Below, in pieces: positions 1-9,388 of a DNA stretch of 32,468 bases (positions are counted from its first letter, which is position 1; every line of letters begins with the position of its first letter). This DNA comes from an uncultured Lactobacillus sp. (lineage in GTDB: Bacteria > Bacillota > Bacilli > Lactobacillales > Lactobacillaceae). The translations under genes were made by a program, and so were the position numbers. Location of the stretch: positions 1 through 32,468 of the forward strand of contig NZ_CAJURR010000025.1 in assembly GCF_910589175.1 (NCBI RefSeq). Direction: 5' to 3'. The notes below the pieces were generated by a model. It saw only the letters and a list, made by a program, of their open reading frames with translations, was not told where the DNA came from and made no database searches.

Positions 1-276
1 TTCTCGATCCGGGTCGGAAGCAAGATAAACATATTTTGCTTTTTTAGCTTCGCTCTTTAATTCCTTAATCGTATCGCCTTTTCCACGAATGGAAATATAC
101 TTTGGTTCATAGTCATGTTCTACATCCACTCCCATTTGAGACTTGGGCAAATCACGAATATGACCTTTTGAAGCGATAACATGATAGTTTCTTCCTAAAT
201 ATTTTTCAATCGTCTTAGCCTTATGAGGAGACTCGACAATAACTAAATTCTTTTTATTTTTTCGTTTAGTAGGCAT
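1..276 (-). CDS. topA: DNA topoisomerase I, N-terminal part (cut by window start)
   Basis: Reading leftwards from an ATG at 276 gives 92 codons without a stop, running off the window. The residues begin [20 protein letters not shown], the TOPRIM start of type IA topoisomerases (the Glu in VESP is the acidic active-site residue), and continue with [10 protein letters not shown] and YLASDPDRE, the second TOPRIM acidic motif. The enzyme relaxes negative supercoils behind RNA polymerase. A GGAAGGGG ribosome binding site precedes the ATG. topA follows rnhB and dprA, a usual order in Bacilli, and has its own promoter just after the dprA stop. Family and start are secure; only the first tenth or so of the protein is visible. 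Confidence 0.95.
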   Translation of the reverse strand, partial: MPTKRKNKKNLVIVESPHKAKTIEKYLGRNYHVIASKGHIRDLPKSQMGVDVEHDYEPKYISIRGKGDTIKELKSEAKKAKYVYLASDPDRE

Positions 277-313
277 AGAATGCCCCTTCCTTGCACAATT
301 TCTACCAAATTCT

Positions 314-341
314 AAAATACCAAAAATTTTACTCTTGTCAA
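314..341 (-). promoter_or_regulatory. Promoter for topA
   Basis: On the minus strand a perfect -35 TTGACA (336-341) is followed after 16 bases by TATTTT (314-319), with TGG just upstream making an extended -10. It abuts the dprA stop codon and lies about 40 bases before the topA ATG. Motif match only; no start site is measured. Confidence 0.6.
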
Positions 342-1187
342 CTAAAGCAAATTTTTAAAATCAGCATTAACCAGTGGATAAGCACCAGCGGCAATCAGCT
401 CATTAGGCCCTTCTGACAAAGGACTTGAGACTGGTCCGGGAACTGCAAAAATATTGCGATTTTCTTCTAAAGCAATATTTGCAGTAATTAAGGAACCTGA
501 TCTTTTTCTAGCTTCAGTCACAATAATATTTTTACTTAAGCCCGCAAGTATTCTATTCCTTTGCGGGAAGCGATGAGGCCTTGGAGGAGTATCCGGTAAA
601 TATTCACTGATCAATAGTCCTTTAGCCATAATTTCTTCCTGGAGCATTTTATTTTCTTGCGGATAAAAATGGTTGAGTCCATTTCCAATGACGGCAATTG
701 TCTTACCGTGATTTTTTAATGTTTCTTGATGAGCAATTCCATCCACTCCACGTGCTAAGCCACTAGCAATAACAAAATCTTGCTGTATCAGCTGCGGAAT
801 TAATTGTTTTAAGACAAATCGACTATAATTTGTCGGCTGTCTTGCGCCAACTATAACTGTAATCTCCTTTTTAAGCAAGGATAAGTCTCCTCTAGTAAAA
901 AGAAGTGTTGGTGCATTATACATTTCACGGAGTGCATTTGGATAGATTGTATCAAAAATCGTGATAACATCACACTGTAATTCAATTCTTTCAATCCAAG
1001 AATTGAACTTATCATTTTTCATTGCAGCTAAAACAAGATTTTGGATATTTGATTTTAATGATAAACTCTCTATTTTGTCAACTGTTACTTCTTCACCAGC
1101 AGTAAAATTCGCTACAATTTTTCCGATAGTAGTGATGCCAAGACCTTGCTGTAATTTTAACCTTAAACAAAATTCTTTCAAATTCAT
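342..1187 (-). CDS. dprA: DNA-processing protein DprA
   Basis: DprA (Smf) binds incoming single-stranded DNA during natural transformation and loads RecA on it. The 281-residue product has the family's Rossmann-like fold signatures: [24 protein letters not shown], a [12 protein letters not shown] segment, [20 protein letters not shown], and [23 protein letters not shown]. Length is typical for the short lactobacillar form without an added winged-helix domain. The ATG at 1187 has a GGAGG site ten bases upstream. It is the last gene of the degV-to-dprA operon, 54 bp after rnhB. The ribosome binding site lies inside a predicted hairpin (separate entry). Whether this strain is naturally competent cannot be told from this window. 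Confidence 0.96.
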   Translation of the reverse strand: MNLKEFCLRLKLQQGLGITTIGKIVANFTAGEEVTVDKIESLSLKSNIQNLVLAAMKNDKFNSWIERIELQCDVITIFDTIYPNALREMYNAPTLLFTRGDLSLLKKEITVIVGARQPTNYSRFVLKQLIPQLIQQDFVIASGLARGVDGIAHQETLKNHGKTIAVIGNGLNHFYPQENKMLQEEIMAKGLLISEYLPDTPPRPHRFPQRNRILAGLSKNIIVTEARKRSGSLITANIALEENRNIFAVPGPVSSPLSEGPNELIAAGAYPLVNADFKNLL

Positions 1188-1194
1188 ATAAATA

Positions 1195-1230
1195 AAACCT
1201 CCACTATCAAGTACGCAAAAGTGAAGGTTT
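1195..1230 (-). promoter_or_regulatory. Hairpin enclosing the dprA ribosome binding site
   Basis: The arms at 1195-1205 and 1220-1230 pair over 11 positions in the minus-strand RNA (AAACCUUCACU with AGUGGAGGUUU, one U-G pair), with a 14-base loop. The GGAGG used by dprA is within the 3' arm. The same position is a C/A mismatch on the plus strand, so the fold favours the transcribed strand. It may limit dprA translation, or act with the following U-rich tract as a partial terminator between rnhB and dprA. Both roles are inference. Confidence 0.5.
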
Positions 1231-1241
1231 ATTTTTTATAA

Positions 1242-1994
1242 TTATCTTTCGTATTCACTAACTGGAGCAAAAGATCGCCGATGAATTGGAGTTGGACCGT
1301 ATTTTTTAAGAGCTTCCATATGCTCACGTGTTCCATAGCCTGCATTATGTTTAAAATCATATTCTGGATAGAGCTCACCATAAGCATCCATTAAGTTATC
1401 TCGAAACACTTTAGCTACAATACTGGCTGCAGCAATTGAGTTAGACTTAGCATCCCCATGAATTAGTTTAACTTGCGGAATATTTAAAGGTACATTCATC
1501 GCATCAACTAATAAGGCATCAGGCTTTACTTTTAGACCTTGAACCGCATGAGCCATTGCTACACGGTCGGCTTCATAAATATTAATCTGATCAATTACAT
1601 CATTATTAGCTAAGCCGACACTAACACTGACAGCTTTTTCTAGAATCTTTGGAAAAAGCGCCTGCCGCTTCTTAGGTGATAATTTTTTTGAGTCATTAAC
1701 ATCAATTAAATCAAAATCATGTGGTAAAATAACCGCAGCTGTAACTACAGGTCCAGCAAGCGGACCGCGCCCGACTTCATCAACCCCAGCAACAAGTTGA
1801 TCCTTTTGCCAGAATTCTTTTTCATAAGAAAAACGGGATTGAAATTGAGCTAGTGCTTTAGCATATTTAGCTTGCCTTTTTTCATAGCTAATTAAAAGCT
1901 TTTGGACGCCTTTTCGTTCATCTGCTTTTAATTCTTCTAACTGCTCTTTAGTTACTTCTCCTTGAAGTAAGCTTTTTATTTCTGTAATCGTCAT
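1242..1994 (-). CDS. rnhB: Ribonuclease HII
   Basis: RNase HII cuts the RNA strand of RNA-DNA hybrids and starts removal of single ribonucleotides from DNA. The 250-residue product has the class signature [16 protein letters not shown] with catalytic Asp72 and Glu73 and the GRG loop (75-77), DSKKLS at 101-106, Asp164 in LLVDAMNV, and [17 protein letters not shown]. The first 60 residues form the N-terminal extension usual in Bacilli. Its ATG overlaps the rbgA stop (ATGA), implying translational coupling. dprA follows. Confidence 0.97.
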   Translation of the reverse strand: MTITEIKSLLQGEVTKEQLEELKADERKGVQKLLISYEKRQAKYAKALAQFQSRFSYEKEFWQKDQLVAGVDEVGRGPLAGPVVTAAVILPHDFDLIDVNDSKKLSPKKRQALFPKILEKAVSVSVGLANNDVIDQINIYEADRVAMAHAVQGLKVKPDALLVDAMNVPLNIPQVKLIHGDAKSNSIAAASIVAKVFRDNLMDAYGELYPEYDFKHNAGYGTREHMEALKKYGPTPIHRRSFAPVSEYER

Positions 1995-2830
1995 CTAAGA
2001 TCGAACGTAATCCTTCCCAATTTTCCCTTGCGTAAACGTTGAAGCATAAAGAGTGAAAACTTATCATAGTCATCCCGCATACCGTACTTATTTGTCATTG
2101 CTAACAATAAATCTGGATTAGACATACTGTCCATCTCTTCACTTGAAATTCGGGCAAATTTAACGAGGTCATCTCGATAATTTTGCTTTAAAAATTCAAT
2201 CACAAATAAGGCAACATCATCGGGATGAAAAATATCCGCCTTAATTGCCCCGCAAGCTGCTAATTTGTAACCTACTTCTTGATCAGAAAACTTAGGCCAC
2301 AAAATCCCCGGTGTATCTAAAATTTGTACATTAGTCTTAGTTTTTAGCCAACTTTGTCCACGTGTTACACCAGGCTTATCACCAACAATTGCAGCGTTTC
2401 TCCCAACCATACGATTAATAATAGTAGATTTACCACAGTTTGGAATTCCTGCAATAGCTACTCGAATCATTGGATTTGATGCACCTTTTGCAATTAATTT
2501 ATCTGTCTTTTTCTTACCAGCCAACTTAATAATTTTAAATAGACTAGTCATATTTGTAGTATGCTGGGCATCCATCGAAATCACGAAGTTACCATCATCT
2601 TGATAATAACGGATCCATTTTTTAGTTTGAATTGGATCAGCCAAATCAGCCTTATTTAAAACAATAATATGCGGTTTCTTCTTTGTTAATTGTCCAATCA
2701 TTGGATTACGAGAAGAAACTGGTAGGCGCGCATCTAAAACTTCAATTAAGACATCAATCAGGTCTAGATTATCTTCTAACTGATTTTTAGCCTTATTCAT
2801 ATGTCCTGGATACCATTGAATAGTTGCCAT
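1991..2830 (-). CDS. rbgA: Ribosome biogenesis GTPase RbgA (YlqF)
   Basis: RbgA is a circularly permuted GTPase needed for late maturation of the 50S subunit. The motif order is the permuted one: G4 NKAD at 59-62, then G1 GIPNCGKS at 128-135, then G3 DTPG at 172-175. The start [15 protein letters not shown] is the typical YlqF N-terminus. The 279 residues match the family. Its GGAGG site lies in the last codons of the upstream protease gene, only two bases separate the two genes, and its stop overlaps rnhB. rbgA-rnhB pairing is common in Firmicutes. Confidence 0.97.
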   Translation of the reverse strand: MATIQWYPGHMNKAKNQLEDNLDLIDVLIEVLDARLPVSSRNPMIGQLTKKKPHIIVLNKADLADPIQTKKWIRYYQDDGNFVISMDAQHTTNMTSLFKIIKLAGKKKTDKLIAKGASNPMIRVAIAGIPNCGKSTIINRMVGRNAAIVGDKPGVTRGQSWLKTKTNVQILDTPGILWPKFSDQEVGYKLAACGAIKADIFHPDDVALFVIEFLKQNYRDDLVKFARISSEEMDSMSNPDLLLAMTNKYGMRDDYDKFSLFMLQRLRKGKLGRITFDLR

Positions 2831-2832
2831 TT

Positions 2833-4284
2833 TTAATCCTCCATATCCTTTAGATTTAAGCTCATTGCCTTCTTTAAAGCAGGATTATCATCTTGCAATT
2901 TTTGTGCAACTGCTAAATAAAGTTGCGCTTGTACTTGCCCATTTACTATACCATCTGCTGTCAAGCCATGGGCTTTTTGAAACTCAATAACTGCATTCTT
3001 AGTTTCATCATCAAAAACTCCTGTAACATGCTTTGGCATATAGCCTAAGGCAGTCAAATATTGCTGCAGAGTTGCCACATCAACACCAGTCATTGATTTC
3101 TTCAGAATACTCATGCTTTGGAATTGAGGTAGTTTAGCTAAAGAAGATTCAGGAACAGGATAAGTTGGCTTTAACCCTTTTTGGTTAATCCAAGTTCCAT
3201 CGGGTGTAAGCCACTTAGCAATTGTATATTTATATTCTGAATCTTGCATCTGCCCTACTTCTTGCACTGTTCCCTTACCATAGCTCGTTTGACCAACAGA
3301 AACTGCCCGGTGATTTTGAACAAGAGCTGCGGTAAAGATTTCACTGGCACTGGCTGTATTAGCATTAATCAAAATAATTGGCTTTAGGTTTGTATGGAAG
3401 CCACCAGAAAGCTTTTTATCAGAGCGAATAACTTCTTTTTGCTTGCGATCCTGATATTGCATAATAATTTTATTATTTGGCAAGAAATACGATGCAGACT
3501 TCAAAGCAGCATCCATTGCACCACCAGGATTATCTTGCAAGTCAATAATTAACTTAGGATATTTTTTAGTATCAATTGACTTTAAAGCACTCTTTAAATC
3601 TTTAGCCGTATTAACGTCAAATTGTGTAATTGTAATAATTGTTGCATTACCTTCAGTTCGCTTAGTTAAGCTAGATTGGGAGATTTTAGCCCGCTTTAAG
3701 GTAACGTTAAAAGTAGAGTTAGCACGTCTAAGTTTCAAGGTGACTTTTGTACCAATTTTTCCTCTGACTAAAGGAGCTACTTTACTAAACTGAGCTGCAC
3801 TTACTTTTTTATTATTAACGGCAACAATCTCATCGCCAGGTTTAATAGTACTTTTTGAAGCTGGAGAGTCAGCAACAATAGAGTCCACAACAACTTTATT
3901 GTTGCGTACTGCCATCTGAATACCTACTCCGCCAAAACTCGAACCCTCTAAAATATTATTAACTTGTTCTTGGTTTGCTCCACTTAATCCCTCAGAAAAA
4001 GGATCGTTAAGACTATTAAGCATCCCGTTAATTGCCCCCTGGCGCAATGTTTGCGGTGAGACTTTTTTATAATATGAACCTTGTAATTGCTCATACACTT
4101 TTTCAACTTGATAAAAAGGTGACTTTAGTTCCTTAACTTCCATAATTCCAAAGGTCAAACCTGCACCAATTGCCGCACCAGCTATACCAGTTAACAAAAA
4201 TTGAGCATATTTGGGAAGATGCTTCTTTTTATTATTTGAAATTTCTTTATTTTGATGAGAATTATTTGGTTCTACTTCTGCCAT
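2833..4284 (-). CDS. S41 family C-terminal processing protease with PDZ and peptidoglycan-binding domains
   Basis: A membrane-anchored serine protease of the CtpA/CtpB type. A cytoplasmic N-terminus of about 25 residues is followed by one membrane segment (about 27-49). A PDZ domain (about 115-200) has GVGIQM and the [10 protein letters not shown] turn. The catalytic core carries DLQDNPGG and NTASASEIF, and spacing to GKGTVQ gives Ser312-Lys337-Gln341 as the likely catalytic set. The C-terminus (about 390-460) is a PG_binding_1 fold, with [16 protein letters not shown] and [13 protein letters not shown]. Length 483. The substrate is unknown. The ATG follows the yozE stop by seven bases with a GAGG site. 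Confidence 0.94.
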   Translation of the reverse strand: MAEVEPNNSHQNKEISNNKKKHLPKYAQFLLTGIAGAAIGAGLTFGIMEVKELKSPFYQVEKVYEQLQGSYYKKVSPQTLRQGAINGMLNSLNDPFSEGLSGANQEQVNNILEGSSFGGVGIQMAVRNNKVVVDSIVADSPASKSTIKPGDEIVAVNNKKVSAAQFSKVAPLVRGKIGTKVTLKLRRANSTFNVTLKRAKISQSSLTKRTEGNATIITITQFDVNTAKDLKSALKSIDTKKYPKLIIDLQDNPGGAMDAALKSASYFLPNNKIIMQYQDRKQKEVIRSDKKLSGGFHTNLKPIILINANTASASEIFTAALVQNHRAVSVGQTSYGKGTVQEVGQMQDSEYKYTIAKWLTPDGTWINQKGLKPTYPVPESSLAKLPQFQSMSILKKSMTGVDVATLQQYLTALGYMPKHVTGVFDDETKNAVIEFQKAHGLTADGIVNGQVQAQLYLAVAQKLQDDNPALKKAMSLNLKDMED

Positions 4285-4291
4285 ATTAGCC

Positions 4292-4519
4292 TCAGTTCAT
4301 ATTATCTAAATATAATTGATATGCCTTGTCAAAAACGCTCATGCTTGGTAAATAACCAGCATTTAATTCTAAATATTCTGACAATTTTTCATAGTCTTCC
4401 TCTTGTTTTGGAAAAGAACTGTCATGTTGAGCATTGTTAGCAAATTCAGCAATATCATCTAAAGAATCAGGATTTCTTTGAGTCATTAAAAAACGATAAA
4501 AGCTCTCACGATAAGCCAT
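4292..4519 (-). CDS. yozE: YozE family protein (UPF0346)
   Basis: A 75-residue protein with the family pattern [23 protein letters not shown] and a C-terminal segment ending [18 protein letters not shown]. These small, acidic, mainly helical proteins are conserved in Bacilli; their function is not established. The ATG overlaps the degV stop by one base (TAATG) and has a GGAGG site, so it is probably translated by coupling with degV. It sits in the degV-to-dprA operon. Confidence 0.93.
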   Translation of the reverse strand: MAYRESFYRFLMTQRNPDSLDDIAEFANNAQHDSSFPKQEEDYEKLSEYLELNAGYLPSMSVFDKAYQLYLDNMN

Positions 4520-5376
4520 TAAAAGTCCTCCGTTGTATAGAATACTGCATAGGCACCACTACCAGCATGAGTTGCAATAATTGGACTAGTAACACGAGTT
4601 AACACTTTAATATCAGGATTAATTTCTTTAATTTTATTAGTCCAAACTTCCATATCTTCAGGCGTATCGACATAAGAAATTGCTACTTCTTTGATATCGT
4701 GCTTATGTTCTTCAATGTCCTTTAAAACACGTTTATCAAAGTTCTTAGAAAACTTCTTTCCCCGACCTTTTTTAGCAACGTCTAAATTTCCACCTGGCAT
4801 ATGCAATTCAATTCTAATGTTTAGTAAAGTAGCAATTTTACCAGCTAATGGGCCAAGACGTCCACCTTTAATCAAGTTATTTAGGTTAACTACCATCATC
4901 TGTAATTTTTGCTTCTTTTTAAGGTCTTCAACATGATTTACAATTTCTTCAAGACTCTTGCCTGCTTGCGCATCCTTAGCAGCGGCCAGCACTTGATAAG
5001 CTTCTGCACGATCAGTTAGTTCAGAATCAATTAAAGTTACTTCTTTAGTCTTTCCAATTATGTCAGCAGCCTGTCTAGCAGCTTCAATTGTCCCGCTTAA
5101 AGAACGAGCAAGAAAAATTCCTACTACTTGGCTTCCATCGGCAGTTAATTCTTTAAATACTTTTTCAAAAATTCCAATTGATGGTTGACTTGTCTTTGGT
5201 AATTCTTCAGACTCATCCATCTTCTTTACAAATTCTTCTCGACTGATATCAATGCCATCTGTGTAAGTCTTACCATCGATAGTAATAGTTAATGGAACGA
5301 CTGTAATATCGTATTTATCAATTTCTTCAGGAGTTAATTGAACTGAGGAATCAGTTACTACTTTAATCTTAGCCAT
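4519..5376 (-). CDS. DegV family fatty-acid-binding protein
   Basis: DegV/FakB proteins bind a fatty acid for phosphorylation by the kinase FakA. The 285-residue product begins [18 protein letters not shown], with the family's conserved TDSS and the following [10 protein letters not shown] region. It also has KTSQPSIG (head-group binding Ser), [16 protein letters not shown], and a C-terminal [11 protein letters not shown] with conserved His and Gly. No FakA gene lies in this window, so the lipid-binding role rests on family knowledge. It is the first gene of the leftward operon and has a good upstream promoter. Confidence 0.94.
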   Translation of the reverse strand: MAKIKVVTDSSVQLTPEEIDKYDITVVPLTITIDGKTYTDGIDISREEFVKKMDESEELPKTSQPSIGIFEKVFKELTADGSQVVGIFLARSLSGTIEAARQAADIIGKTKEVTLIDSELTDRAEAYQVLAAAKDAQAGKSLEEIVNHVEDLKKKQKLQMMVVNLNNLIKGGRLGPLAGKIATLLNIRIELHMPGGNLDVAKKGRGKKFSKNFDKRVLKDIEEHKHDIKEVAISYVDTPEDMEVWTNKIKEINPDIKVLTRVTSPIIATHAGSGAYAVFYTTEDF

Positions 5377-5443
5377 TCTAAGTGCTATCCCCTATTCTTC
5401 TATAATTATTATTCTATGTTAGAATTTATTAAGTACAATCTCA

Positions 5444-5472
5444 AGTATATCAAAAATACAAAAATGAGTTAA
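5444..5472 (-). promoter_or_regulatory. Promoter for the degV-yozE-S41-rbgA-rnhB-dprA operon
   Basis: On the minus strand TTAACT (5467-5472) and TATACT (5444-5449) are 17 bases apart, with TGA before the -10 giving an extended element. The 144-bp region 5377-5520 is shared with the divergent gene at 5521, whose promoter is not clear. This is a motif match only. Confidence 0.6.
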
Positions 5473-5520
5473 AATTTATTAAATAGATTATAAAGTTATT
5501 ATATAAGGCGGAATAAATGA

Positions 5521-6186
5521 ATGTCTTTTAAAGAATTGTGGCAAGAACCCAAAAATCGGTCTAAAACCTATAACATTTTGAACAACATTTTTAGTGCTAT
5601 TACTCATGGAATTGGCTTTGGGCTAGCTGTTGCAGGATTGGTAGTTCTAATTGTGAAAGCTGCCCATACAGGAAGTGCCCTGAGGGTGACAGCTTTTACT
5701 CTTTATGGTTCTAGTTTGGTTATCCTTTATCTTTTTTCAACACTCTATCATAGTTTGATTTTTACCCGAGCTAGGCGAGTATTTCAAATATTCGATCACT
5801 CTTCAATTTTTATTTTAATTACTGGAACCTACACGCCTTATACCTTAGTCGCAATTGGCGGCGTAAAGGGATGGGTAATGTTTGGTATCATTTTAGCCCT
5901 GGCCATTTTTGGCATTTTATTTTACATCTTTAATCAGGGAAAACATGTTGTTTTAGATACTATCCTTTACGTGTTAATGGGCTGGATTGTGATTATTGCT
6001 TCCAGTACCCTTTACCCAGTTCTGGGGCCAACTGGATTTTGGCTCTTAGTCTGGGGCGGAATTGCCTATACCGTCGGTGCCATTTTATTTTCAATGCGCG
6101 GCGTTCCTTACATTCATGTGATTTGGCATATGTTTGTTTTATTAGGTTCAATTCTGATGTATTTTTCAATTTTGTTTTATGTTTAA
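5521..6186 (+). CDS. trhA: PAQR/hemolysin III family membrane protein
   Basis: A 221-residue polytopic protein with about seven membrane segments. The family's conserved polar positions are visible: ITHGIGFGLAVAG near residue 27, STLYHSLIF at about 74-82, FDHSSIFILITGTYTP at about 90-105, and HVIWHMFVLLGS near the C-terminus. The His and Asp residues are those expected to bind a metal in PAQR proteins. The family is linked to membrane homeostasis (TrhA); the older name hemolysin III is not good evidence of a toxin. An AAGGCGG site precedes the ATG. It converges on cca with a shared terminator. Confidence 0.93.
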   Translation: MSFKELWQEPKNRSKTYNILNNIFSAITHGIGFGLAVAGLVVLIVKAAHTGSALRVTAFTLYGSSLVILYLFSTLYHSLIFTRARRVFQIFDHSSIFILITGTYTPYTLVAIGGVKGWVMFGIILALAIFGILFYIFNQGKHVVLDTILYVLMGWIVIIASSTLYPVLGPTGFWLLVWGGIAYTVGAILFSMRGVPYIHVIWHMFVLLGSILMYFSILFYV

Positions 6187-6192
6187 AAAAGA

Positions 6193-6232
6193 AGCAGACA
6201 GTGAATTTTCATTATCACTGCCTGCTTTTTTT
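6193..6232. terminator. Bidirectional terminator between the PAQR gene and cca
   Basis: AGCAG-A-CAGTGA pairs with TCACTG-C-CTGCT around a 9-base loop, with a T run on the plus side and an A run on the left that gives Ts on the minus strand. It lies between the two convergent stop codons and can serve both genes. Confidence 0.85.
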
Positions 6233-6234
6233 AG

Positions 6235-7431
6235 TTAATGATTTAAAGAAATAAATTCAGTAATCGCTGCCTCGTTATTACTAATTACTCCCTCTAAAAC
6301 GGCTTTTTTAATTTCTTCTAATAAAAGCCCAACTCTTGGTCCAGCTGGAATACCATTTTTCAATAAAAAGTGGCCATCTATCACTAGGTCACTATTATTC
6401 TTAATTGGCAATGCTTCGTAACTATCAACTAAGGCACTCCCATTGACTGGTTGGCCCAAAATATGAGCTAAATCAATTGTTGAAACAATTGTTTCTAGAC
6501 CAGCTTTATACAAATCATAATTATTTGGAGCGTGTGAGCTAATTAAGTCAAAGAAAGCAACAATATCAGCTACTTGACGCTCCATTGCGTTAGAATTCTT
6601 CCACATCCGCATAAAGTGAGGAATCTTGTCATTTGGTAATTTTAATAAAATAATCATCAAAGCCCATAGATTAGCTTCAGTAGTAGGGCTAAAATTAAGT
6701 TGAGGATAAAGAGCTAAATTCTCTTTTTTACCCCTAAAACCAGGTACTTCTTCTGATAAACCAGTATCTAAAAAGATTTGGAATGCCTTTTGGCTGCCAG
6801 GAGCAATCCCCATTTTTACGAATTCATCTCTGATACGTTCAACAGAAATTTTACTTAGTAACTCATGATTGTCACTGATTGCCTGTTCTGTTTCTGGTTC
6901 AAGCGTAAATTGCAATTGACTCATAAATCGAACTGCACGCATCATTCTCAAGGCATCTTCATGAAAACGATTCTCAGCTTTTCCAACTGCACGGATCAAA
7001 TGCTTTTCTAAGTCACCTAATCCGTCAAAATGATCAATAATATTTCCATCTACGTCCATTGCTAAGGCATTAATAGTAAAATCACGCCGCTTTAAATCTT
7101 CTGATAGGTTTTGGACAAAAGTTACATGGTCGGGTCTACGGAAATCTTGGTAGCCTGATTCAGTTCTGAAAGTTGTAATTTCATAGCTTTCACCCTCATA
7201 AAGAACAGTGACGGTTCCGTGCTTAATCCCGGTATCAATTGTTTTCTTAAAAATTTGCTTAATTTCCATTGGATAGGCGCTAGTTGCAATATCGACATCA
7301 TGAATGTGCCGATTTAAAAGCAAGTCTCGCACACTCCCGCCGACAAAATAGGCCTCATACCCCGCCTCATTAATCTCTTTTAAAACTGGAAGCGCGGCAG
7401 TAAAAACTTCCGGTAAATTATTAATCTTCAT
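6235..7431 (-). CDS. cca: CCA tRNA nucleotidyltransferase
   Basis: Adds or repairs the 3' CCA of tRNAs without a nucleic-acid template. A class II enzyme: GGSVRDLLL at 31-39, metal-binding Asp45 and Asp47 in [20 protein letters not shown], and the B/A signature [12 protein letters not shown]. The 398 residues fit the Firmicutes form. I place the start at the ATG at 7431 ([10 protein letters not shown]), preceded closely by AGGGAA; a GTG nine codons upstream lacks a clear site. The gene is divergent from yitT across 57 bases and converges on the PAQR gene. Confidence 0.96.
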   Translation of the reverse strand: MKINNLPEVFTAALPVLKEINEAGYEAYFVGGSVRDLLLNRHIHDVDIATSAYPMEIKQIFKKTIDTGIKHGTVTVLYEGESYEITTFRTESGYQDFRRPDHVTFVQNLSEDLKRRDFTINALAMDVDGNIIDHFDGLGDLEKHLIRAVGKAENRFHEDALRMMRAVRFMSQLQFTLEPETEQAISDNHELLSKISVERIRDEFVKMGIAPGSQKAFQIFLDTGLSEEVPGFRGKKENLALYPQLNFSPTTEANLWALMIILLKLPNDKIPHFMRMWKNSNAMERQVADIVAFFDLISSHAPNNYDLYKAGLETIVSTIDLAHILGQPVNGSALVDSYEALPIKNNSDLVIDGHFLLKNGIPAGPRVGLLLEEIKKAVLEGVISNNEAAITEFISLNH

Positions 7432-7488
7432 ATATTCCCTATTCCCCTTAATTTTCACACTTCTTAATAATAGAAAGAAGGAAGTAAC

Positions 7489-8379
7489 ATGACTAAATTA
7501 TTCAATAAACAACTCTTTAAACAAATCTTCTTCATTACTCTAGGCTGCAGCATATATGCCTTTAGCTTAGATGCCATCAGCATCCCTAACAAACTTGCTG
7601 ATGGCGGGATTAGTGGTATTGCCCTTTTACTTCGGTATTGGTTCCACATCAATCCAGGTTTATCCACGTTACTTCTAAATATCCCCCTAATTATAATCGG
7701 ATATCGCTTTATGGGCAAACGGCTCCTTGCCTTAACAATCTGGGGCACACTTTGCCTATCCTTCTTCTTATCCTTTTGGCTTCATCTTCCTATTATAAAC
7801 CAATTAAATTTAGACCATGATCTTTTTATTGCTGGTGTATTAGCAGGTTTATTTTCTGGGGTTGGGATCGGTATTGTATTTAAATACGGCGGAACCACGG
7901 GTGGAACAGATATTATTGCCAGAATTTTAGATTTAAAATTAGGAATTCCAGTTGGAAAATCTTTACTGGCTCTTGATGCTTTTGTATTAACGATTTCTCT
8001 TAGTTATCTTGATATTAAGCATATGATTTATACTTTGCTAGCTAGTTTTGTTTTAGCTAGAATTACTGATTCGATTCAAGCTGGGTCTTATGCTGCACGG
8101 GGATTGTTTATTATTTCTGATAAATATGAACAGATCGCTAAAATGATTGATGTTCAGCTAGATCGAGGATATACCTTCATAAATGCAGAAGGCGGATTTG
8201 ATCGATCAGCTAAAAAAATTATTTACTGTGTAATTTCACCGCGGGAAATTAGTCAGGTTAAAGAATTAATCTTGCGTGAAGATCCTAATGCCTTTGTTTC
8301 AGTTATCGATGTTCATGAAGCCCTAGGTCAAGGTTTTACTTATGAAAGAAAAAAGAGACATATTTTCTTTAGAAGATAG
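7489..8379 (+). CDS. YitT family membrane protein (YitT-DUF2179)
   Basis: 296 residues: five to six membrane helices in the first about 200, with the family pattern [23 protein letters not shown] and [17 protein letters not shown], then a soluble DUF2179 domain ending [26 protein letters not shown]. The family is widespread in Firmicutes; its transport role is not established. The ATG has an AGAAGGAAG site at good spacing. It is one of two rightward genes in the window, starts 57 bases from cca, and ends at the palindromic terminator at 8404. Confidence 0.94.
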   Translation: MTKLFNKQLFKQIFFITLGCSIYAFSLDAISIPNKLADGGISGIALLLRYWFHINPGLSTLLLNIPLIIIGYRFMGKRLLALTIWGTLCLSFFLSFWLHLPIINQLNLDHDLFIAGVLAGLFSGVGIGIVFKYGGTTGGTDIIARILDLKLGIPVGKSLLALDAFVLTISLSYLDIKHMIYTLLASFVLARITDSIQAGSYAARGLFIISDKYEQIAKMIDVQLDRGYTFINAEGGFDRSAKKIIYCVISPREISQVKELILREDPNAFVSVIDVHEALGQGFTYERKKRHIFFRR

Positions 8380-8403
8380 GATCTAAAAATTATTCGTATC
8401 ATC

Positions 8404-8437
8404 AAAAAACGGTCGATTAGCTAATCGACCGTTTTTT
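8404..8437. terminator. Perfect palindromic bidirectional terminator (repeat copy 1)
   Basis: A 34-base perfect palindrome, six A, CGGT, core CGATTAGCTAATCG, ACCG, six T. It lies between the convergent yitT and K+ channel stops and can end both transcripts. A near-identical element, including the flanking CAACCG, recurs at 10355. Confidence 0.88.
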
Positions 8438-8459
8438 CAACCGTTTTGTGTGCGATTAA

Positions 8460-9206
8460 TTACTTTTCGTCCGCTTTTTGTTTTAATTCTTGGATTTCTG
8501 TTTTTAGTTCTTGATTCTGCTTTTCAATATCATTTAGCTTTTGGATAATTTTTTCTAATTGGTCATCTTTTTTATCGGCATTTTTACTATCTTCTCTAAT
8601 AAAGTAGGTCGTAATTGAACTAGTCAAAGTTCCGATCACGCCGATCCCTACTAGCATTAAGACTAGAGCAACTATTTTTCCAACAAAAGTATGCGGTGAA
8701 ATGTCCCCATACCCAACAGTGGTTGCAGTCGCAATCGCCCACCAAAAAGCCTGCGCTAATGAAACATGCTCAGTAATTGAATAAGTGATCGCTCCAATGA
8801 TTAATAAACTAAGACTTGTATATAACAAATAAACTAGCCCGTTAGTATACAGAATTTTCCGGAGTCTGCCGGTTAAACCAACTAGGCGCAGAACTCTAAG
8901 AAGTCTTGTAATTCTAGCAACTCTTCCAATACGCGCAATTCTGAAAAATGCGAATAATCCATTGACTGGAATAATTGATAAAAGATCGAAAATATTATGC
9001 TTGACGAAACTCCCCCTGTTGTCTGCCCTATACAGCCGGTAGAAGTAATCAATAGCAAAAATAAGCAGAATACTATCATCGATCCACATCCATATGCCGT
9101 TTGTTAGATTAATCACTGAAACATAATCTAAAATTACTAGTATAATTGAAATCACGGCTAGAATTGCCATGCTGAAGTGATATATTTTTTCTTTTTTCGA
9201 CATCAT
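8460..9206 (-). CDS. Voltage-gated-type potassium channel (Kv-like, six segments)
   Basis: A 248-residue channel subunit, presumably tetrameric. The selectivity filter is TVGYGD at 163-168, after the pore helix AFWWAIATAT. An S4-like segment has Arg at 89, 92, 95, 98, 101, 104 and 107, every third residue, which is the voltage-sensor pattern. Membrane segments lie at about 9-34, 38-58, 70-86, 122-145 and 175-200. Residues 210-245 look like a coiled coil (QLEKIIQKLNDIEKQNQELK). There is no RCK domain. A TAA stop immediately upstream limits the start to ATG 9206 or 9203; the ribosome binding site is weak. In an accessory block, ending at the palindromic terminator. Confidence 0.93.
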   Translation of the reverse strand: MMSKKEKIYHFSMAILAVISIILVILDYVSVINLTNGIWMWIDDSILLIFAIDYFYRLYRADNRGSFVKHNIFDLLSIIPVNGLFAFFRIARIGRVARITRLLRVLRLVGLTGRLRKILYTNGLVYLLYTSLSLLIIGAITYSITEHVSLAQAFWWAIATATTVGYGDISPHTFVGKIVALVLMLVGIGVIGTLTSSITTYFIREDSKNADKKDDQLEKIIQKLNDIEKQNQELKTEIQELKQKADEK

Positions 9207-9340
9207 TTTTTATTACAATGAATAATTCCTTGTTATCAATTTTAACTGTAGCATCTTTCCTCACGAGTAAATATTTTACAACAAGTTCAGTAGAAATGCT
9301 GGGGAGCATGCTTAACATAATTTAAAATATGAAATAAATT

Positions 9341-9371
9341 AAAAAGCTGATCTTTAAAAATCAGCTTTTTT
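9341..9371. terminator. Terminator downstream of the surface-protein gene
   Basis: AAAAAGCTGAT pairs with ATCAGCTTTTT around a 9-base A/T loop. For the leftward gene ending at 9389 it gives a U-rich 3' tail, and it also works in the other direction. The rest of 9207-9340 is the K+ channel upstream region, where I see no convincing promoter. Confidence 0.82.
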
Positions 9372-9388
9372 GACTTATTAAAGAAGAA

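Noticed and set aside
9213..9254. 13-codon leader ORF just upstream of the K+ channel
   Set aside because: GAGGAAAG precedes its ATG too closely and the peptide has no feature; chance occurrence is likely.
9109..9318. Minus-strand ORF of 69 residues overlapping the K+ channel start
   Set aside because: It has no ribosome binding site and runs into the channel gene in another frame; the channel frame has clear motifs. The part upstream of 9206 reads fairly protein-like (KYLLVRKDATVKIDNKELFI), so a remnant is possible but not supported.
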